A stretch of 64,000 nt of DNA from an uncultured Tenacibaculum sp. (GTDB taxonomy: Bacteria; Bacteroidota; Bacteroidia; Flavobacteriales; Flavobacteriaceae), in NCBI GenBank assembly GCA_947492185.1, contig CANLMR010000001.1, positions 496,001 through 560,000 of the forward strand, written 5' to 3'. Of this stretch, positions 55,530 through 64,000 are shown piece by piece. Numbering within the stretch: the first letter of the stretch is position 1; every line of letters starts with the position of its first letter. The notes under the pieces are model-generated. The model saw nothing but the letters and a program-made list of their open reading frames with translations, ran no database searches and was not told the DNA's origin. The position numbers were made by a program, and so were the translations under genes.

Positions 55530-57809
55530 ATGAGCCAATCACGTAAAAGACGCGAGGCGTTATTGTATCATGCGAAGCCTTCACCTGGGAAAATATCGGT
55601 AGTACCGACTAAGAAATATGCCACTCAACATGATTTGTCTTTAGCCTACTCACCAGGAGTTGCAGAGCCTTGTTTAGAGATAGCAAAAGAGAAGGAGAAT
55701 GTATATAAATACACTGCAAAAGGGAATTTAGTAGCTGTGATATCTAATGGAACAGCTGTTTTAGGATTAGGGGATATTGGTCCAGAGGCATCTAAACCTG
55801 TAATGGAAGGTAAAGGTTTACTTTTTAAAATTTTTGCAGACATAGATGTGTTTGATATTGAGGTTGACGCAACAGATATTGATAAATTCGTAGAAACAGT
55901 TAAAGCTATTGCTCCTACTTTTGGAGGAATTAATCTTGAAGATATAAAAGCACCTGAAGCTTTTGAAATTGAAAGAAGATTAAAAGAAGAGCTAGATATT
56001 CCTGTAATGCATGATGATCAGCATGGAACAGCAATTATTTCTGCTGCTGCGTTAAAAAATGCATTAGAAATTAATGGAAAAAAAATAGAAGAAGTACAGA
56101 TCGTTGTAAATGGAGCTGGAGCTGCAGCTATATCTTGTACTCGTTTATATTTAGCATTAGGAGCTAAAAGAGAAAACATCATTATGTGTGATAGTAAAGG
56201 TGTTATTCGAAAAAGTAGAGAAAGCTTAACAGCACAGAAAGCTGAATTTGCTACAGATAGAGATGTAGAAAATCTAGATGAAGCAATGAATAATGCTGAT
56301 GTTTTTATTGGATTGTCAAAAGGGAATGTAGTTACTCCAGAGATGTTATTATCAATGGCAAAAAACCCAATAGTGTTTGCTATGGCAAATCCTGAACCAG
56401 AAATTGATTATGATTTAGCAATTGCCACTCGTGATGACATCATAATGGCAACAGGAAGGTCAGACCACCCTAACCAGGTAAATAATGTATTAGGTTTTCC
56501 ATTTATTTTTAGAGGAGCTTTAGATGTAAGAGCTACAAAAATTAATGAAGACATGAAGATGGCAGCGGTACATGCTTTAGCAGATTTAGCAAAAAAATCG
56601 GTACCAGAGCAAGTAAATATTGTTTATGATGAAATAAGTCTTTCGTTTGGTAAAGATTATATTATTCCTAAGCCATTCGATCCTAGATTAATTTATGAAA
56701 TTCCACCAGCTATTGCAAAAGCAGCAATGGAAAGTGGTGTTGCACAACAACCAATTGAAGATTGGGATAGATATAGAGACACCTTAATGGACAGATCGGG
56801 TTCTGGTAGTAAAGAAGTAAGAATATTACATAACAGAGCACGTACAAGTCCTAAGAAAATAATTTTTGCTGAGGCGGATCATTTAGATGTATTAAAAGCA
56901 GCACAAAGAGTTTATGATGAGAAAATTGGAATTCCAATTCTTTTAGGAAATAAAGAGATTATTTTAGAATTAAAGGAAGAATTAGGTTTTGAAGCTGATG
57001 TAACCATCATTGACCCTAAAACTTCTGAAGAGAAAGGAAGAAGAAATCGTTTTGCAGAAAAATTCTGGAGAACTAGACAACGTAAAGGTATTACATTACT
57101 AGAGGCGCAAAAATGGATGCGAGAACGAAACTATTTTGCTGCAATGATGGTAAATGAAGGTGAAGCAGACGGATTAATTACTGGTTATTCTCGCCCTTAC
57201 CCTTCTGTAGTAAAACCAATTTTAGAGTTAATTGAAAAAGACCGGGGTGTTTTAAAAGTAGCAGCAACTAACCTATTGCTTACTAAACAAGGTCCTATGT
57301 TCTTGTCGGATACCACCATTAATATTAACCCTAATGCTAAAGAATTAGCTAAAATTACACATTATACTAGTATTTTGGCGAGAATGTTTGGTATGAAGCC
57401 AAATGTAGCTATGTTAGGTTTTTCGAATTTTGGATCTACAAGATCTGATACTTCTCAAAAAATTAGAGAAGCAGTTTCTTATATGCATGAGCATTATCCT
57501 GATTTAGTTGTCGATGGTGAAATTCAAGCTGATTTTGCTTTAAATGAAGAACTTTTATCTAAAGAGTTTTCATTTTCAAAACTAAAAGGGAAAAAGGTTA
57601 ACGTATTAATTTTTCCAAACCTCGAATCGGCGAATATTACTTATAAACTAATGAAACAGGTAAATGGAGCAGAATCAATTGGGCCTATATTGTTAGGTTT
57701 AAGCAAACCTGTTCACGTTTTACAACTTGGAGCAAGTGTTGATGAAATGGTAAATATGGCAGCGGTAGCTGTAGTTGATGCTCAAGAAAGAGAGAAGAGA
57801 AAAAATTAG
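55530..57809 (+). CDS. maeB: NADP-dependent malic enzyme with phosphotransacetylase-like domain
   Basis: Oxidative decarboxylation of malate to pyruvate with NADP+. The N-terminal malic enzyme (about 1-430) has LAYSPGVAEPCLEIA, DIEVDATDIDKFVETV, GGINLEDIKAPEAFEIE, HDDQHGTAIIS and NAD(P)-binding VNGAGAAAISC. The C-terminal domain (about 440-759) resembles phosphate acetyltransferase and in this class is regulatory rather than catalytic. 759 residues is full length. A shared maeB-ruvA-sprA neighbourhood is typical of flavobacteria. Confidence 0.95.
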   Translation: MSQSRKRREALLYHAKPSPGKISVVPTKKYATQHDLSLAYSPGVAEPCLEIAKEKENVYKYTAKGNLVAVISNGTAVLGLGDIGPEASKPVMEGKGLLFKIFADIDVFDIEVDATDIDKFVETVKAIAPTFGGINLEDIKAPEAFEIERRLKEELDIPVMHDDQHGTAIISAAALKNALEINGKKIEEVQIVVNGAGAAAISCTRLYLALGAKRENIIMCDSKGVIRKSRESLTAQKAEFATDRDVENLDEAMNNADVFIGLSKGNVVTPEMLLSMAKNPIVFAMANPEPEIDYDLAIATRDDIIMATGRSDHPNQVNNVLGFPFIFRGALDVRATKINEDMKMAAVHALADLAKKSVPEQVNIVYDEISLSFGKDYIIPKPFDPRLIYEIPPAIAKAAMESGVAQQPIEDWDRYRDTLMDRSGSGSKEVRILHNRARTSPKKIIFAEADHLDVLKAAQRVYDEKIGIPILLGNKEIILELKEELGFEADVTIIDPKTSEEKGRRNRFAEKFWRTRQRKGITLLEAQKWMRERNYFAAMMVNEGEADGLITGYSRPYPSVVKPILELIEKDRGVLKVAATNLLLTKQGPMFLSDTTININPNAKELAKITHYTSILARMFGMKPNVAMLGFSNFGSTRSDTSQKIREAVSYMHEHYPDLVVDGEIQADFALNEELLSKEFSFSKLKGKKVNVLIFPNLESANITYKLMKQVNGAESIGPILLGLSKPVHVLQLGASVDEMVNMAAVAVVDAQEREKRKN

Positions 57810-57924
57810 TAGAAGTATTGATTGTTGGAAAATATGTAATTATTATGTTCCAAGTGGTAGAGGATGGAAATATTTCGACAATTATATGAAAAATTTTAGT
57901 AGTGGAGGAGATGTAATAAAATAA
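57808..57924 (+). pseudogene. possible coding remnant, C-terminal fragment
   Basis: Directly after maeB, in another frame, an open stretch without a usable start reads like the tail of a real protein (YYVPSGRGWKYFDNYMKNF, then SSGGDVIK and stop). The aromatic, glycine-containing composition is unlike random AT-rich intergenic sequence. It could be a leftover of a deleted gene. No family recognised. Confidence 0.35.
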
Positions 57925-57960
57925 AAATAAAAGCGGCTTTTAAAGCCGCTTTTATTTTTA
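57925..57960 (+). terminator. intrinsic terminator
   Basis: Stem AAAGCGGCTT / AAGCCGCTTT within A- and T-rich flanks, immediately after the remnant's stop, about 115 nt beyond maeB. Confidence 0.85.
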
Positions 57961-58103
57961 TTTTTTAGCGCTTAATGCCATTTAGATTATCAAATTATTT
58001 ACAAAAAATGTAATTTCATTTTGTATTACCATTAATTCTGAGAAATATTAATAAAAAAATAATCATTTTTTTGCTACTTTAGGCGTCTGTTATACAGAAA
58101 TAA

Positions 58104-58685
58104 ATGATTACCCAAATAAAAGGAAGATTAGTAGAGAAAAATCCTACCTATGTAGTTGTAGACTGCAATGGGTTAGGATATTTACTTAATATTTCTCTAA
58201 ACACGTATGGTTCACTTCCTACAGATGAAAATGTGAAATTATATACGCATTTGTCTATTAGAGAAGACGCACATACTTTGTATGGTTTTATTGATAAGGT
58301 TGAACGCGAATTGTTCAAGTTGTTAATTTCTGTTTCTGGAGTAGGGCCAAGTATTGCAAGAACGATGTTGTCGTCAATGACAGCGGAAGATGTACAACAA
58401 GCCATTGCCTCAGAAAACGTAAAATTAATTCAATCGGTTAAAGGGATTGGAGCTAAAACAGCGCAAAGAGTTATTATTGACTTGAAAGAAAAGATTTTAA
58501 AAACCTTTGATATTGACGAAGTTTCTGTTACAGAGAGCAATACTAACAAAGAAGAAGCGTTATCTGCATTAGAGGTTTTAGGATTTGCTCGAAAACAGTC
58601 AGATAAGATAATAACCAACATATTAAAAGAATCGCCATCAGCAACAGTAGAAGAGCTGATAAAAAAGGCACTTAAAAACTTGTAA
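58104..58685 (+). CDS. ruvA: Holliday junction branch migration protein RuvA
   Basis: 193 residues: N-terminal OB fold (MITQIKGRLVEKNPTYVVVDCNG), two helix-hairpin-helix motifs (LISVSGVGPSIARTML and IQSVKGIGAKTAQRVIIDL), and the C-terminal RuvB-contacting domain (EEALSALEVLGFARKQSDKII). RuvA tetramers hold Holliday junctions for RuvB. A near-consensus -7 box TACTTTAG lies at 58075. sprA starts 6 nt after the stop. Confidence 0.95.
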   Translation: MITQIKGRLVEKNPTYVVVDCNGLGYLLNISLNTYGSLPTDENVKLYTHLSIREDAHTLYGFIDKVERELFKLLISVSGVGPSIARTMLSSMTAEDVQQAIASENVKLIQSVKGIGAKTAQRVIIDLKEKILKTFDIDEVSVTESNTNKEEALSALEVLGFARKQSDKIITNILKESPSATVEELIKKALKNL

Positions 58686-58691
58686 AATAAG

Positions 58692-61600
58692 TTGAGAAAA
58701 TATTTTCGTAATAGATTTTTAACAGCACTTGCTATATTAGTAAGTGTTGTTTCATTTGCTCAGAATACAAATAAAAAAGATTCTATTCCTGCAAAAAAAG
58801 ATACCATTATTCCACTAAAGTATAATTTTAACTTTAACCAAAAGGGAAATCTTTTTTTAAACAACCCAACAGATGTCCAAGTTCGATATGATAAGTCTAT
58901 CAATAAATTTGTTATTGTAGAAAAAATAGGTGATTATGTTGTGGGAACACCTATCTATATGACTCCACGTGAGTATGATAAATACAAGCTCAAAAACGAT
59001 TTAAAATCATATTTTAGAGAAAAAGTAGATGCGGCTAATCCTAATAAAAAAGGAAATGATAATAAGCGTAAAAATTTGCTTCCTAAATATTATGTAAACT
59101 CTAAGTTCTTTGAAAATGTTTTTGGAGGAAATGAGGTTGAAGTAATTCCAACTGGACAAATAAGTATAAAATTAGGAGGTATTTATCAAAATACTGAAAA
59201 TCCTCAAATTTCTGTAGAAAACCAAAGTAGCTTTACTTTTGATTTCGATCAACAAATTAGTGCAAGCATTCAAGCTAAAGTAGGAGAACGTTTACGTGTT
59301 ACTGCTAATTACGATACACAATCTACATTTGATTTTCAAAATATAATTAAGGTTGAATATTCACCTACTGAAGATGATATTATTCAAAAGATTGATGCAG
59401 GTAATGTAAACTTACCTATTAAAAACTCTTTAATTAATGGAGCACAAGCTTTATTTGGAGTTAGAGCAGATTTCCAGTTTGGTAAAACGACTATTAGGAC
59501 AGCTTTTTCTCAACAAAATTCACAATCTAAAAATGTGGTTGCCCAAGGTGGTGCGGTAATAGAACCTTTTGAATTAAGAGTTACGGATTATGATAATGAC
59601 AGACACTTCTTTTTATCACAATATTTTAGAGAAAATTATAGTAAAGCTTTAGCAAACTATCCATTAGTTAGTAGCCCAATTAATATTAACCGAATAGAAG
59701 TTTGGATTACAAATAGAAACCAAAATGTAAGAGATTTTAGAAGTATTGTTGCTTTTGCTGATTTAGGAGAATCAGATTTAAACAATATGGTTAGTGCAAA
59801 TCTTTCTACTGGAGTTGCGCAGGAGAATTATGTAGATGTTGTTACTAACCCAATTAATGTTCAGGGAGCACCAATTCCATATAATGCGGTTAATGATATT
59901 AATGATTTATTAACTGTTACAACGGGTGGAATTCGTGAAGTTGGAACGTTAGATTCTTCGGTTCCTACAGAAATGATTCAAGGTCAGGATTACTCATATC
60001 TTCAAAATGCAAGAAAATTACAACCAAACGAATATACATTACACCCACAATTAGGTTTTATTTCATTAAACAGAAGATTAAATGATGGTGAAGTTTTAGC
60101 TGTTTCTTATGAATATACCGTAGTAGGTGCTTCAAATAATGAAACAATTTTTAAAGTAGGAGAATTCTCAAATGACGGTATTAATGCGCCTGCTAATATT
60201 GCAGTAAAATTATTACGTAGTGAAATTTTAACAACCAAGAGAGAAGTTGGAACAAGCAATCCACCAACATTTATTCCTGCTCCAACTTGGAGACTAATGA
60301 TGAAAAACGTGTATGCCTTAGGAGCATATCCACTTCGTCAAGAAGGATTCCGTTTTGAACTATTATATCGTGATGATGAAACTGGAATTTTACAGAATAC
60401 TTTACAAAATGCGCTGCAATTAGATCTCCAAAATAGAACATTAATTAATTTATTTAATATAGATAAATTAGATCAAAGTCAGTTTAAAGTAGATGGTGGA
60501 GATGGTTTCTTTGATTTTGTTGAAGGAATTACTGTGAATTCTGCAAGAGGATTAATTTATTTTCCAGAAGCAGAACCGTTTGGTGTTGATTTAGAATCTA
60601 AAATTACTGATGCTACTGATCAAGATAAATACTTGTTTAAGGATTTATACTTAACCACTAAAATTCAAGCTAAAAACGAATTTCAAAATAAAGATAAATT
60701 TTTCCTTAAAGGATATTTTAAATCAGAAACTAGTAGAGGTATTTCTTTAGGAGCTTTTAATATACCAAGAGGATCAGTGAGAGTTTCTGCTGGAGGAAGA
60801 ACTTTAGTTGAAGGTGTAGATTATGTAGTAGATTACCAATTGGGTAGAGTGCAAATTTTAGATCCAGGTTTGGAAGCGTCTGGAGTACCGATTAATGCAT
60901 CAGTTGAGAATAATACTTTCTTTAACCAGCAACGTAAAACATTTTTAGGAATTGATGTTGAGCATAAAATCAACGAGAATTTTATTTTAGGAGGTACGTT
61001 CTTAAATGTGAGTGAAAGACCAATTACTCCTAAAGTGAATTTTGGAGCTGAACCTATTGATAATATTATGTTAGGTTTTAATTTAGATTTCTCATCTGAA
61101 ATTCCTTATTTCACGAAATTAGCGAATAAGCTACCTTTTGTTGAAACAGATGCGCCTTCTAACATTTCTGTAAGAGCAGACATGGCATATTTATTACCAG
61201 GTTCACCAAGTGGTATTGATGTAAATGGTACGGCAACTTCATATTTAGATGATTTCGAAGCAACGCAAATTCCAATCAATTTAAATGCTCCTCAACAATG
61301 GTTTTTATCAAGTTCACCTTTATCTCAACCATTTGCTGAAGCTACGGACGATCCGAGATATAATTTTAGAAGAGGAAAAGTATCATGGTATAGTATTGAT
61401 CAATTGTTTTATTCAAATAGTAGTAATAGACCATCAAATATTAATGATATTGAATTATCAAGAAATGAGGTGCGTCAAATTAGTTTTTCGGAATTATTCC
61501 CTAATACCGATTTAGATATTACACAATTAAACTTAGTAAGAACATTAGATTTAGCCTATTTCCCTAATGAAAGAGGTCCATATAATTTTAATACAGAAAC

Positions 61601-64000
61601 AACAGAATTAAATGCAGATGGTACTTTTTCAAACCCTAATCAAAACTGGGGAGGAATTATGCGTGCGTTAACTACTACAAATAATTTTGAACAAGCGAAT
61701 GTAGAATATATTCAATTTTGGTTAATGGATCCGTATGAAGGATATTCTATTACAGCAGAAGAAGGTTTACCTTCAGGAGTTGATCCTCAAAATCCATTAA
61801 ATCAAGGAAAGTTATTTATTAACTTAGGAAATATCTCTGAAGATATTTTACGAGATTCTCAAAAACAATTTGAAAATGGATTACCAACCACTCAAAACCC
61901 TGCTCCTCAGGTAGATACTAACATGGGGGTTATTCCAAGAAACCCTTCTATATTGTATGCTTTTAGTGCTGATCCTGACGAAAGAACACAACAAGATATT
62001 GGATTAGATGGACTTTCAGATATACAAGAACGTAGTTTAATTGATAGAATTAATGCTGACCCTAGTTTACCTATAAATATTGATGTTAGTAGATTAAATA
62101 TTGATGATTTAGCAGGAGATAATTTTCAATTTTTTAGAGGAAGCACTCTAGATGCCGCAAATGCTTCAATTCTTTCGCGTTATAAAAACTATAATGGTAC
62201 CGAAGGGAATTCACCAACAACTGATCAGTCTGGAGAAAATTTCCCAACTTCAGGATCAACTTACCCAGATACAGAAGACTTAAACAGAGATCAAACAATG
62301 AATCCTGTTAGTGCTTATTATGAGTATGAAGTCTCATTAAATAAAAATGATTTAGTTAAAGGAACTAATTTTATTGTTGATGTAAAATCTGAACCAATAA
62401 CATTACCTAATGGAGAATCTAGAAGCACTACTTGGTATCAATTTAGAATTCCTGTACGTAATGGGTTTTCACAAGCAGTAGGAGGTATTACCGATTTTAA
62501 TAGTATTCGTTTTATGCGTATGTATTTAACTGAGTTTAACATGCCTGTAGTGATGCGTTTTGCTGAATTAGAATTAGTTCGAGGAGATTGGAGACGTTAT
62601 ACTAAAACACTTGATCCGACAGTGCCAGAGGAGGATTTAGATAATGCCGAACTAAATAATTTTGAAGTAGGAGTAGTAAGTATCGAACAAAATGATGATC
62701 GTTATGAATTACCTCCTGGTATTACAAGAGAACAATTACAAGGTACCAACAGAATTCAACGACAGAATGAACAATCTTCTACAATTACAGTAAATGATTT
62801 GCCTCCTGGTAAAGCCAGAGCAATTTTTAAAAATATTAGTATCGATTTACGTCGTTATAAAGATTTAAGAATGTTCTTACATGCAGAAGACGTTCCAGGA
62901 AAAACGGTTTCGAATGGAGAAATGGTGGCGATTATTCGATTAGGAACTGATTTAAATGAAAACTATTACGAAATAGAAAAACCATTAATATTATCTACTT
63001 CAAGTGCTACATCATTAGATGTATGGCCTGAAGAAAACAACTTAGATATTTCAATGCCAGATTTGGCAAGTTTAAAATTAGATAGAGATGGAGCGAATGT
63101 TTCTGCAGCCGATATTTATTCAGGAACTTCTTCAAACGGATTAACAATTAGAGTTAAAGGAAATCCTACTTTAGCTCAAATAAGAACCGTAATGTTGGGT
63201 GTTAAAAACACTACACTGGCTGATAGAAGTGTTGAGGTTTGGTTTAATGAATTAAGAGCTGTTGGCTTTGATAATAAAGGTGGTTGGGCAGCAGTACTAA
63301 ATGCTGATACTAATTTTGCAGATGTTATTGATTTATCATTAGCGGGTAGAATGTCTACTGTTGGTTTTGGTAATGTTGACCAGCGTGTACAAGAAAGAAG
63401 TTTAGAAGAGCAAAAGCAATATAACGTCTCAACTAATGTTCAGTTAGGGAAAATGATGCCTAAAAAATGGAATATGCAAGTTCCTATGAGCTATAGTTAT
63501 GGAGAGGAGTTTATTGATCCAAAGTTCGATCCACAATACCAAGATGTTATACTTACTGATGCTAAAGAAAGAGGCTCTGATCAGGCAAAAAGAAATGCTG
63601 AAAATGCTCAAGATTATACTAGAAGAAAGAGTATTAGCTTTATAAACGTAAAGAAAAATAGGAACCCTAAAAGTGATAAAAAACCAAAGTTTTATGATGT
63701 TGAAAACTTGGCAGTATCATATTCTTTTAGTGAAGAATTCCATAAAGATTATAACATTGAACGTTTTGTAAATCAAAACCTAATGGCAGGAGTTAATTAT
63801 AACTTTAATTTTAGTCCTTTTGTAATAGAGCCATTTAAAAAATCTGAAAAGTTTAAAGGAAAATACTGGCGTTTTATTAAAGATTTAAACTTTAATCCAG
63901 TTCCTAAAAACTTAGCTATAAATTCAAAAATCAATAGAAATTTTAACCTTCAACAATCAAGAAATTTAATAGAAGGTCTTACGGCTCAACCTGAATTAAT
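58692..64000 (+). CDS. sprA: T9SS outer-membrane translocon protein SprA, 3' truncated
   Basis: Begins with TTG at 58692, 6 nt after ruvA, with signal peptide MRKYFRNRFLTALAILVSVVSFAQ; the frame is open to the window end (about 1769 codons) and absent from the ORF track because it is unfinished. SprA is the giant barrel (usually ~2300-2500 residues) through which T9SS cargo passes and is needed for gliding. Recognisable segments include IDVNGTATSYLDDFEATQIP and NFNLQQSRNLIEGLTAQPEL. The missing part would be the last several hundred residues. Confidence 0.93.
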   Translation, partial: MRKYFRNRFLTALAILVSVVSFAQNTNKKDSIPAKKDTIIPLKYNFNFNQKGNLFLNNPTDVQVRYDKSINKFVIVEKIGDYVVGTPIYMTPREYDKYKLKNDLKSYFREKVDAANPNKKGNDNKRKNLLPKYYVNSKFFENVFGGNEVEVIPTGQISIKLGGIYQNTENPQISVENQSSFTFDFDQQISASIQAKVGERLRVTANYDTQSTFDFQNIIKVEYSPTEDDIIQKIDAGNVNLPIKNSLINGAQALFGVRADFQFGKTTIRTAFSQQNSQSKNVVAQGGAVIEPFELRVTDYDNDRHFFLSQYFRENYSKALANYPLVSSPININRIEVWITNRNQNVRDFRSIVAFADLGESDLNNMVSANLSTGVAQENYVDVVTNPINVQGAPIPYNAVNDINDLLTVTTGGIREVGTLDSSVPTEMIQGQDYSYLQNARKLQPNEYTLHPQLGFISLNRRLNDGEVLAVSYEYTVVGASNNETIFKVGEFSNDGINAPANIAVKLLRSEILTTKREVGTSNPPTFIPAPTWRLMMKNVYALGAYPLRQEGFRFELLYRDDETGILQNTLQNALQLDLQNRTLINLFNIDKLDQSQFKVDGGDGFFDFVEGITVNSARGLIYFPEAEPFGVDLESKITDATDQDKYLFKDLYLTTKIQAKNEFQNKDKFFLKGYFKSETSRGISLGAFNIPRGSVRVSAGGRTLVEGVDYVVDYQLGRVQILDPGLEASGVPINASVENNTFFNQQRKTFLGIDVEHKINENFILGGTFLNVSERPITPKVNFGAEPIDNIMLGFNLDFSSEIPYFTKLANKLPFVETDAPSNISVRADMAYLLPGSPSGIDVNGTATSYLDDFEATQIPINLNAPQQWFLSSSPLSQPFAEATDDPRYNFRRGKVSWYSIDQLFYSNSSNRPSNINDIELSRNEVRQISFSELFPNTDLDITQLNLVRTLDLAYFPNERGPYNFNTETTELNADGTFSNPNQNWGGIMRALTTTNNFEQANVEYIQFWLMDPYEGYSITAEEGLPSGVDPQNPLNQGKLFINLGNISEDILRDSQKQFENGLPTTQNPAPQVDTNMGVIPRNPSILYAFSADPDERTQQDIGLDGLSDIQERSLIDRINADPSLPINIDVSRLNIDDLAGDNFQFFRGSTLDAANASILSRYKNYNGTEGNSPTTDQSGENFPTSGSTYPDTEDLNRDQTMNPVSAYYEYEVSLNKNDLVKGTNFIVDVKSEPITLPNGESRSTTWYQFRIPVRNGFSQAVGGITDFNSIRFMRMYLTEFNMPVVMRFAELELVRGDWRRYTKTLDPTVPEEDLDNAELNNFEVGVVSIEQNDDRYELPPGITREQLQGTNRIQRQNEQSSTITVNDLPPGKARAIFKNISIDLRRYKDLRMFLHAEDVPGKTVSNGEMVAIIRLGTDLNENYYEIEKPLILSTSSATSLDVWPEENNLDISMPDLASLKLDRDGANVSAADIYSGTSSNGLTIRVKGNPTLAQIRTVMLGVKNTTLADRSVEVWFNELRAVGFDNKGGWAAVLNADTNFADVIDLSLAGRMSTVGFGNVDQRVQERSLEEQKQYNVSTNVQLGKMMPKKWNMQVPMSYSYGEEFIDPKFDPQYQDVILTDAKERGSDQAKRNAENAQDYTRRKSISFINVKKNRNPKSDKKPKFYDVENLAVSYSFSEEFHKDYNIERFVNQNLMAGVNYNFNFSPFVIEPFKKSEKFKGKYWRFIKDLNFNPVPKNLAINSKINRNFNLQQSRNLIEGLTAQPEL

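Noticed and set aside
61285-61515. 76-codon plus-strand ORF
   Set aside because: It lies in another frame inside sprA, whose frame is open and matches the family.
1-64000. CRISPR array, tRNA, rRNA, prophage or insertion sequence
   Set aside because: Looked for regularly spaced repeats, T-loop-like GGTTCGA contexts outside genes, transposase and integrase motifs; none found.

Overview
The window is an AT-rich chromosomal segment of a member of the Bacteroidota, almost certainly family Flavobacteriaceae and probably a marine genus close to Tenacibaculum or Polaribacter (the genus is inference). Supporting signs are type IX secretion genes (porZ, sprA), a secreted protein with a T9SS C-terminal sorting domain, TonB receptors and a DUF5686 protein with carboxypeptidase-regulatory-like plug domains, -7 promoter boxes of the Bacteroidota form TAnnTTTG, and family-typical neighbourhoods (DUF6427/DUF6341/trmB; maeB-ruvA-sprA). 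I see no tRNA, rRNA, CRISPR array, prophage, integrase or insertion sequence. Most of the window is conserved core genome.

Layout. 1-3021: 5'-truncated YD/RHS-repeat protein. 3060-9958: brnQ, an alpha/beta hydrolase, two envelope proteins, upp, DUF6427, DUF6341, trmB and a LysE-type exporter. 9962-15661: an alkyltransferase-like protein, then an iron-sulfur and redox block: mrp, a NifU-domain scaffold, ferredoxin-NADP reductase, a di-iron hydroxylase, two small unknown genes, a [2Fe-2S] ferredoxin, and ferritin. 15716-19450: a gene-free stretch with hairpins and a long leader, then hmgA, hppD and kynA for tyrosine and tryptophan catabolism. 19518-28598: DUF3108 protein, M23 lipoprotein, pgi, TonB receptor, small membrane protein, PlsC acyltransferase and acyl-ACP desaturase. 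28635-38463: DUF1905, a T9SS-exported repeat protein, a PagL-like deacylase, an omega-amidase, an AddB-like nuclease, GNAT, pgk, a gene interrupted by an in-frame TGA, and an aldo/keto reductase. 38515-49002: S41 peptidase, trpS, second PlsC, hemolysin III, CYTH, porZ-recO-TonB receptor, DUF3817. 49101-64000: DUF5686, AsmA, queG, maeB, a coding remnant, ruvA, and sprA running off the right edge. Both sprA and the left-edge RHS gene are missing or incomplete in the supplied ORF track because they cross the window ends.

How the genes work together. The fnr/hydroxylase/ferredoxin run is spaced like one operon and could carry electrons from NADPH through FNR and ferredoxin to the di-iron hydroxylase. 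hppD and hmgA catalyse consecutive steps (4-hydroxyphenylpyruvate to homogentisate to maleylacetoacetate). The PlsC and acyl-ACP desaturase genes form a small lipid block. PorZ and SprA are parts of the machinery that would export the T9SS-tagged protein at 28948-30447.

Most interesting spots: the roughly 185-nt hmgA leader, which can be drawn as a three-way junction plus a distal hairpin and contains a 19-codon uORF; the in-frame TGA at 37237-37239; the FNR-hydroxylase-ferredoxin operon; a family of intergenic hairpins plus a separate GTCATTGCGA-type element; and several -7 boxes placed 4-8 nt before the start codon, suggesting leaderless or near-leaderless mRNAs. I did not find a convincing new multi-gene system.
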